Source: Pseudomonadota bacterium | GTDB taxonomy: Bacteria; Pseudomonadota; Alphaproteobacteria; Rhizobiales; Xanthobacteraceae | Assembly: GCA_018971625.1 (NCBI GenBank) | Contig: JAGXAJ010000046.1 | Span: forward strand, 1 to 35,901 | Reading direction: 5' to 3' | DNA: 35,901 nt | Shown: positions 32,098 through 35,901 of the stretch, one piece after another | Layout: every line of letters starts with the position of its first letter | How positions within the stretch are numbered: the first letter of the stretch is position 1 | The notes under the pieces: model-generated | The model's database searches: none | Seen by the model: the letters and a program-made list of their open reading frames with translations, nothing else | Told to the model about the DNA's origin: nothing | Made by a program: the position numbers and the translations under genes

Positions 32098-34060
32098 TCA
32101 ATTGCTGCTAGTCGCGGCTCTTCTTTGGATCATCGCTGCGGTCGTCGGTCTCTGCGGGGCTTCGGCCATCAGCCGAATCGCGCTGACGGTCGGCTCTGCA
32201 GCCGGCGCGCTTGCGGCGATCGTGACGTTGCCGGATGGCAGTCAGGTGATCGCGCTGCCTGGTCAACTTGCAGGCGATTCCTTGAGCTTTAGCATCGAGC
32301 CCCATGCCCTTTGGCTGATGGGCTTTGGTTTGATACCGGCTGGCTTCGCCTGCGCCCTGGCGTCGCCCTCACCCACGGGAAAGAGGGGTTGGCTGTTCGG
32401 CGCGGCCATAAGCTTGCTGGGCGCGCTCGGCGTCTTTGGCTTGCAAAATGGAGCTGCACTGCTGATCGCCTGGGAAACCATGAGCCTTGGTGGCGCGGTC
32501 ATGATCCTCTCCGAAAATTTGGATCGAGCGCGAGGCCGAACCGTTCTTTTTATGCTGGCTCTTTTGGAAGTCGGTGCGGTCGCGCTGCTTTTGGCAATTG
32601 CTATTCTTGGCGTGCGCAACTCCAGTCTCGATTTTACGCAATTTGATGCCAACGCGAATGGACTGTCTCAATCGTTCCAAATTGGTATTGGCCTACTTTT
32701 TCTTATCGGCTTCGGTGCGAAACTTGGTCTGCTACCGTTCTATGAGTGGTTTCCCGGAGCCTACGGATCGGGAAGCGGCGCCTCCGGTGCGATCATGTCA
32801 GGCGTGGTCCTCAACGCAGCCTTCTTCGCACTTTCACGCGCGCTTACGAACTGGTTGCCTGTGGCGCCTACCGATGGATCACCGATCCTCTCGGTCAGCG
32901 TTATCGTCGTCGCAACGCTGAGTGCGATACTCACCATCCTTTATGCTTTCCAACAAGACGATTGGCGGTGTCTCCTGAGCTTCTCGTCAGCCGAAAACGC
33001 ATCAATCGCTGTCGTCGCCCTCGGCGCCGCGATGCTTTGCCGGACTTACCAGCTTAACGATCTTGCTGGCCTTGCCTGGACCGTTGCCCTTCTTCACCTA
33101 GCGGGGCATGCGCTTGCAAAAGGCACGTTGTTCTTGGCGGCGGATGGACTCCGTCGAGCCGATGGGGGTTATCACATAGCCCATAGCGGCGCAGGCAGTC
33201 ACTGGATGTTAGGTGTTGGAGCACTCCTGGCTGGCATGAGCCTCGCGGCCATGCCACCAACTGCAGGCTTTGTCAGCGAGTGGTTTGTCTTTCAAACAGT
33301 CTTCCAAGGATTCCACCTTCCAAATCTCGGTGGTCGTCTGGTGCTCGCCCTGACCGGCGCCGGGCTAGCACTGACCGCTGCGGTCGCATTTGCGACCTTC
33401 GTCAAGGTAATCGGACTTGGAATTCTCGGACGTGACACATCGAGACGTGTGCTTATCCGGCGTCCCTACTCCGGCTCCATAGGTTTCCTTGGGCTTTCGG
33501 TGCTTGCACTTGGCGTCGGTATGCCGGCATGGCTCGGGGCGCTCAATACAGCGTCACTCAGACAATTTGGCGTTGCCGTATCCCCGCAGATGCATGATGG
33601 CGCGTTGCTGGTGCCATTGACGGCCAAATTTGCATTCATCTCACCAAGCCTCCTCATTTTGGTGATGCCATTGTTGGCGTTGATACCGGTGATCTTCATC
33701 CTGATCAGCCACCGCCGTCCGATCCGCCGCACAGCCGTGTGGTATGGAGGACTTTCACCGAACCCTCTTCAGGCATCCACAACTGCGCTGTCATTCTCCA
33801 ATGCGATGCGCACGTTTTATAGTTTCGTATATCGGCCGACAGCCAACACCGAGCGTGACGCGGACGGCTACTTCGTGAAGAAGCTGGTCTTTGAACATGA
33901 CGTGGCACCGATCTTCGGGCCTCTGCTATTCCAACCAACTGTTAGCGCGGTTGGTCACCTCGCGGCCAAGCTAAGACTTCTGCAATCGGGGCACCTGAAC
34001 TTCTATCTCAGTCTAATCGGACTGCTCCTCCTGCTCGTGCTTGGATTGACCTTGTTTTAG
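32090..34060 (+). CDS. hyfB: HyfB-like proton-pump subunit (NuoL type)
   Basis: A 656-residue antiporter-like subunit. Core signs are LLIAWETMSLGGAVMIL near 125 (helix glutamate), GFGAKLGLLPFYEWFPGAYGSGSGASGA near 205-230 (lysine plus the altered WFPGAY signature), HLAGHALAKGTLF near 335-347 and MPPTAGFVSEWFVFQ near 385. About 16 helices are expected. It starts with GTG 32090 after a G-rich ribosome site. It is the second pump subunit and the last subunit of the complex, followed at 18 bp by crcB. A decayed distant relative is at 14959. Confidence 0.93.
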   Translation: MTNQLLLVAALLWIIAAVVGLCGASAISRIALTVGSAAGALAAIVTLPDGSQVIALPGQLAGDSLSFSIEPHALWLMGFGLIPAGFACALASPSPTGKRGWLFGAAISLLGALGVFGLQNGAALLIAWETMSLGGAVMILSENLDRARGRTVLFMLALLEVGAVALLLAIAILGVRNSSLDFTQFDANANGLSQSFQIGIGLLFLIGFGAKLGLLPFYEWFPGAYGSGSGASGAIMSGVVLNAAFFALSRALTNWLPVAPTDGSPILSVSVIVVATLSAILTILYAFQQDDWRCLLSFSSAENASIAVVALGAAMLCRTYQLNDLAGLAWTVALLHLAGHALAKGTLFLAADGLRRADGGYHIAHSGAGSHWMLGVGALLAGMSLAAMPPTAGFVSEWFVFQTVFQGFHLPNLGGRLVLALTGAGLALTAAVAFATFVKVIGLGILGRDTSRRVLIRRPYSGSIGFLGLSVLALGVGMPAWLGALNTASLRQFGVAVSPQMHDGALLVPLTAKFAFISPSLLILVMPLLALIPVIFILISHRRPIRRTAVWYGGLSPNPLQASTTALSFSNAMRTFYSFVYRPTANTERDADGYFVKKLVFEHDVAPIFGPLLFQPTVSAVGHLAAKLRLLQSGHLNFYLSLIGLLLLLVLGLTLF

Positions 34061-34078
34061 CGGAGATGAGACAGAACG

Positions 34079-34453
34079 ATGTGGACTTACGCGACAATTG
34101 CTTTCTTCGGAATACTGGGATGCTGGGCACGGTTTGCACAAACAAATCTTGTTCAGGCAGTTTATGGGCGGGATTTTCCCTATGCCACTCTGAGCATCAA
34201 CGTCATAGCAAGCTTCATCATGGGGTTTCTCTTCGTCGAGACGCTCGAGCGGCTCACACTTGCACCGTCGCTACGTACGGGGATTCTCACCGGCTTTATC
34301 GGCGGTTATTCAACGTTTTCGACGTTCGAAATGGAGGCCCTATTACTCGCTGAAGGAGGCGAACTCGTAAAGGCAGGAATATACGTGATCCTTTCCGTTG
34401 GTCTCGGCTTTGTCGCGGCATTCGGAGGAGCCTACATCGCAAGAAATTTGTAG
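34079..34453 (+). CDS. crcB: Fluoride channel CrcB/Fluc
   Basis: Exports fluoride as a dual-topology dimer in the inner membrane. The 124-residue length and four helices are typical. Key residues are in place: GCWARF near 14-19, the pore asparagine N41 in the SINVIASFIMGF helix, and the phenylalanine box GYSTFSTF with F80 and F83. It lies 18 bp after the HyfB-like gene, inside the RS7 operon. The ATG at 34079 has GGAGATGAG upstream. This gene is the strongest independent support that the RNA elements are fluoride sensors, because crcB is the textbook target of that riboswitch. Confidence 0.97.
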   Translation: MWTYATIAFFGILGCWARFAQTNLVQAVYGRDFPYATLSINVIASFIMGFLFVETLERLTLAPSLRTGILTGFIGGYSTFSTFEMEALLLAEGGELVKAGIYVILSVGLGFVAAFGGAYIARNL

Positions 34454-34477
34454 CGGAACTTGTAGCGGGAGATTCCG

Positions 34478-34822
34478 ATGGCTAACGACATTCTGATGGT
34501 GCGCATCTATTTGAGCGAGTCCGACCACGGGAAGCGCAAAACCTTGATGCAGGAAATCCTTACGCTGCTGCAGGAACGACATGCAGTGCAAGGCGTAACG
34601 GTGTTCCGCGGCATTGCAGGCTTTGGCGCCAGTGGCGAGGTGCGCGCCGACGACATCTTGCGCCTGAATGTCGATCTTCCCTTGGTCATCGAGTTCTTCG
34701 ACGAATTAAAGGTCGCCGAGGCGGCCATTAACCTCCTCGATGGCTTGTTACCTGGCGGTCACGTCGTCTCTTGGCCCGCTCAGCGGTATGGCACGGCGGC
34801 CTTACCATCAAGGCGGATCTAG
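34478..34822 (+). CDS. DUF190 protein (114 aa)
   Basis: A PII-like small protein of the DUF190 family, with ILMVRIYLSESDHGKRKTLMQEIL, GVTVFRGIAGFGASG and LPLVIEFFD motifs. DUF190 genes are often found beside crcB and the fold resembles PII signalling proteins, so it may bind a nucleotide and tune the channel (family inference). The start ATG 34478 has GGGAG upstream. It lies 24 bp after crcB in the RS7 operon and 28 bp before the MerR-like gene. Confidence 0.92.
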   Translation: MANDILMVRIYLSESDHGKRKTLMQEILTLLQERHAVQGVTVFRGIAGFGASGEVRADDILRLNVDLPLVIEFFDELKVAEAAINLLDGLLPGGHVVSWPAQRYGTAALPSRRI

Positions 34823-34850
34823 CGAATGGACGTGCATGAGAGGTGGCCGC

Positions 34851-35501
34851 ATGGGTAAGTCCGACCCAGACAGACCATCCGAGACTGGGGGTCTTCCGCA
34901 TCTAGCATTAACTCACGGTCAGACCATCTGGCTAATGAAAGAGCTTGGGCTCCAGCACGGCGCAACCACGTCGACTTTCAACTACTATATAAAGTCGCTG
35001 CGCAAACTTGGTATCCCTTTCGAGGTCGGTAAGGGACAATCCGAGGGGCGCCGGCACGTCACTTACAATTCTGAGGAGCTTATGGAACTCGCAATTGCAC
35101 TTTTGTTGCGGGTCTATGGAACGCTGCCCGACATTGTCGTCGCGGGTCTTCGCAATTTTCGTGAAGATCTTCGCCCAATCTATCGAGAGGCTTTTCGTGA
35201 GGCGATGACCAGGAGAATTCCGGCCGTGAAGATTTCCGAACGGCAAGGCCGCCATGATGCAGTCAAGGGCTTATTCCTTGATCTAAACATTCGCTATACG
35301 GCAGGACAAATGATTGTGTTTGGGCCTCCCGCGGTTCTATCTCCATTCGAAGCCATAAGAGCCTTTGCTCACTCCGAGATGCCTGGTCGCTCTTACCTAC
35401 CTTTGAATGTTGCAGCCGTAGCTGAGATGATTATCGAGCACACGCGGGTCTTACCCGGGCGTCGCCGTCGCTCCAACTCGGAAGGTGTTCCACGCGCGTA
35501 A
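34851..35501 (+). CDS. MerR-like DNA-binding regulator (216 aa)
   Basis: The N-terminal 80 residues (LTHGQTIWLMKELGLQHGATTSTFNYYIKSLRKLGIPFEVG) have a MerR-type winged-helix layout, followed by the wing and a helical region (ELMELAIALLLRVYGTLPDIV). The C-terminal part has no cysteine cluster typical of metal sensors. The start ATG 34851 is chosen for the GAGAGG upstream, and the longer frame from 34740 overlaps DUF190 and is rejected. It is the last gene of the RS7 operon, so the riboswitch output would include a transcription factor, giving possible secondary control. Its target and signal are unknown. Confidence 0.8.
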   Translation: MGKSDPDRPSETGGLPHLALTHGQTIWLMKELGLQHGATTSTFNYYIKSLRKLGIPFEVGKGQSEGRRHVTYNSEELMELAIALLLRVYGTLPDIVVAGLRNFREDLRPIYREAFREAMTRRIPAVKISERQGRHDAVKGLFLDLNIRYTAGQMIVFGPPAVLSPFEAIRAFAHSEMPGRSYLPLNVAAVAEMIIEHTRVLPGRRRRSNSEGVPRA

Positions 35502-35513
35502 CGGCTCTTTCGC

Positions 35514-35542
35514 TTGCCTGGGAAGTACGGCGCGCGTAAACT
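35514..35542 (+). promoter_or_regulatory. Promoter of RS8
   Basis: TTGCCT (35514-35519), 17-base spacer, TAAACT (35537-35542), 12 bases before the RS8 aptamer. Confidence 0.6.
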
Positions 35543-35554
35543 GTTAACGTGGAT

Positions 35555-35622
35555 GGGGATGGAGTCCCCCGAAACCGCCGCAAGGCTGATGACTCCTACC
35601 GCGCGCGACTGTCGTGGTAGGA
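35555..35622 (+). promoter_or_regulatory. Fluoride riboswitch RS8, its gene cut off by an IS
   Basis: GGGGATGGAGTCCCCC hairpin, GAAACCGCC, GCAA loop, GGCTGATGACTCCTACCG. CCTACC is matched by GGTAGG in the alternative hairpin. It has a good promoter but no gene of its own: the IS21-type end begins at about 35750, so the controlled gene was probably separated or deleted. Confidence 0.94.
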
Positions 35623-35749
35623 TTGCTGTGACTCCCGTGTCCTCCTTCCCTCGACGATAGGAATTCCGTGGCCGCCTGCGAAACATGTTCGCGGGATGGC
35701 CATGTCTATGTCGGACGAATGGGATGGAGAACTCAATGGCGGAGCAGAT

Positions 35750-35901
35750 TGTTGTCAATCGGCTCCCAAATTTGACCCCGTATCGGCTTCCAATTTTGAC
35801 CCCTTTGAGCGGCGGGTTTTGGCGGTAGCGCTCGGCTCGTCGGAGCTGGCCGGGATAGCGGAGACGAGACGAGCGCGGGTCGCTTGATCGTCGTCGCGGC
35901 T
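35750..35901 (-). mobile_element. End of an IS21-type element with the C-terminus of its gene
   Basis: Two 21-bp near-copies of TCGGCTCCCAAATTTGACC (35759-35779 and 35783-35803) form the typical multiple terminal repeats of IS21-family elements, with the end at about TGTTGTC (35750). On the minus strand an open frame coming from the right edge ends with TGA at 35755-35757 and reads RRSKGSKLEADTGSNLGAD, translating the end repeats, as often in IS21 helper genes (istB). The element extends beyond the window. It sits 130 bp after RS8. Confidence 0.72.

Noticed and set aside
1..35901. CRISPR array
   Set aside because: No regularly spaced repeats with unique spacers; the only tandem repeat (25498-25578) has no spacers.

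Overview
The window looks like an accessory genomic island from an alphaproteobacterium of the Bradyrhizobium/Rhodopseudomonas group (Nitrobacteraceae). This rests on protein style (gpmI, H-NS-like regulator, DUF5985 pair, small conserved hypotheticals), Shine-Dalgarno use and mosaic gene content. It is bounded by mobile DNA: the tail of an IS5-type transposase at the left edge and the end of an IS21-type element at the right edge. A 3' half of tRNA-Val(CAC) at 3038-3088 looks like an old integration (att) site.

The main feature is eight copies of the fluoride riboswitch (crcB RNA motif) between 11440 and 35622, four of them intact and clearly placed ahead of genes. I number them RS1-RS8. Each has the P1 hairpin with a UGGAG-type loop, the AAC-GCC/GGC hairpin, and a UGAUGACUCCU-type 3' strand that pairs back to the loop as a pseudoknot. 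Most are followed by a mirror hairpin (CUCCUAC...GUAGGAG) that would capture the aptamer 3' strand.

Layout. 1-4600: IS5 remnant, small hypotheticals, an H-NS/winged-helix/DUF5985 operon, the tRNA fragment, a decayed STAS gene. 4654-9860: a GAF-GGDEF-EAL protein, phosphoglycerate mutase gpmI and a PRC-barrel protein. 10420-11490: VIT-like membrane protein and DUF211 protein, a HIT-gene remnant and orphan RS1. 11647-14445: RS2 with an intrinsic terminator, a conserved hypothetical and an orphan nitrate reductase beta subunit (narH). 14959-17217: remnant of a second hyfB-like gene, an XRE regulator and a CPA2-type Na+/H+ antiporter. 17305-18164: RS3 and three small genes. 18366-20853 (minus): RS4, a tiny exported peptide, a basic peptide and FtsH. 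21610-25316 (minus): a formate/nitrite-transporter family channel, RS6 plus a 55-residue membrane protein, RS5 plus cyclopropane-fatty-acid synthase, and a fatty-acid hydroxylase-like protein. 25688-26500: a second copy of the VIT/DUF211/HIT segment in which only HIT survives. 26563-35501: RS7 and a nine-gene operon with six subunits of a group-4-hydrogenase-related complex, the fluoride channel CrcB, a DUF190 protein and a MerR-like regulator. 35555 onward: RS8, cut off by the IS21-type element.

The large subunit of the hydrogenase-like complex lacks the NiFe-ligating cysteines, so it is an energy-converting-hydrogenase-related (Ehr) complex and not a hydrogenase. My reading, which is inference, is that this is a fluoride/HF-resistance island. 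Fluoride sensing would switch on export (CrcB), ion or proton handling (Ehr complex, antiporter), membrane modification (CFA synthase, hydroxylase), membrane protein quality control (FtsH) and several unknown small proteins. The extra gpmI may support glycolysis next to fluoride-sensitive enolase.
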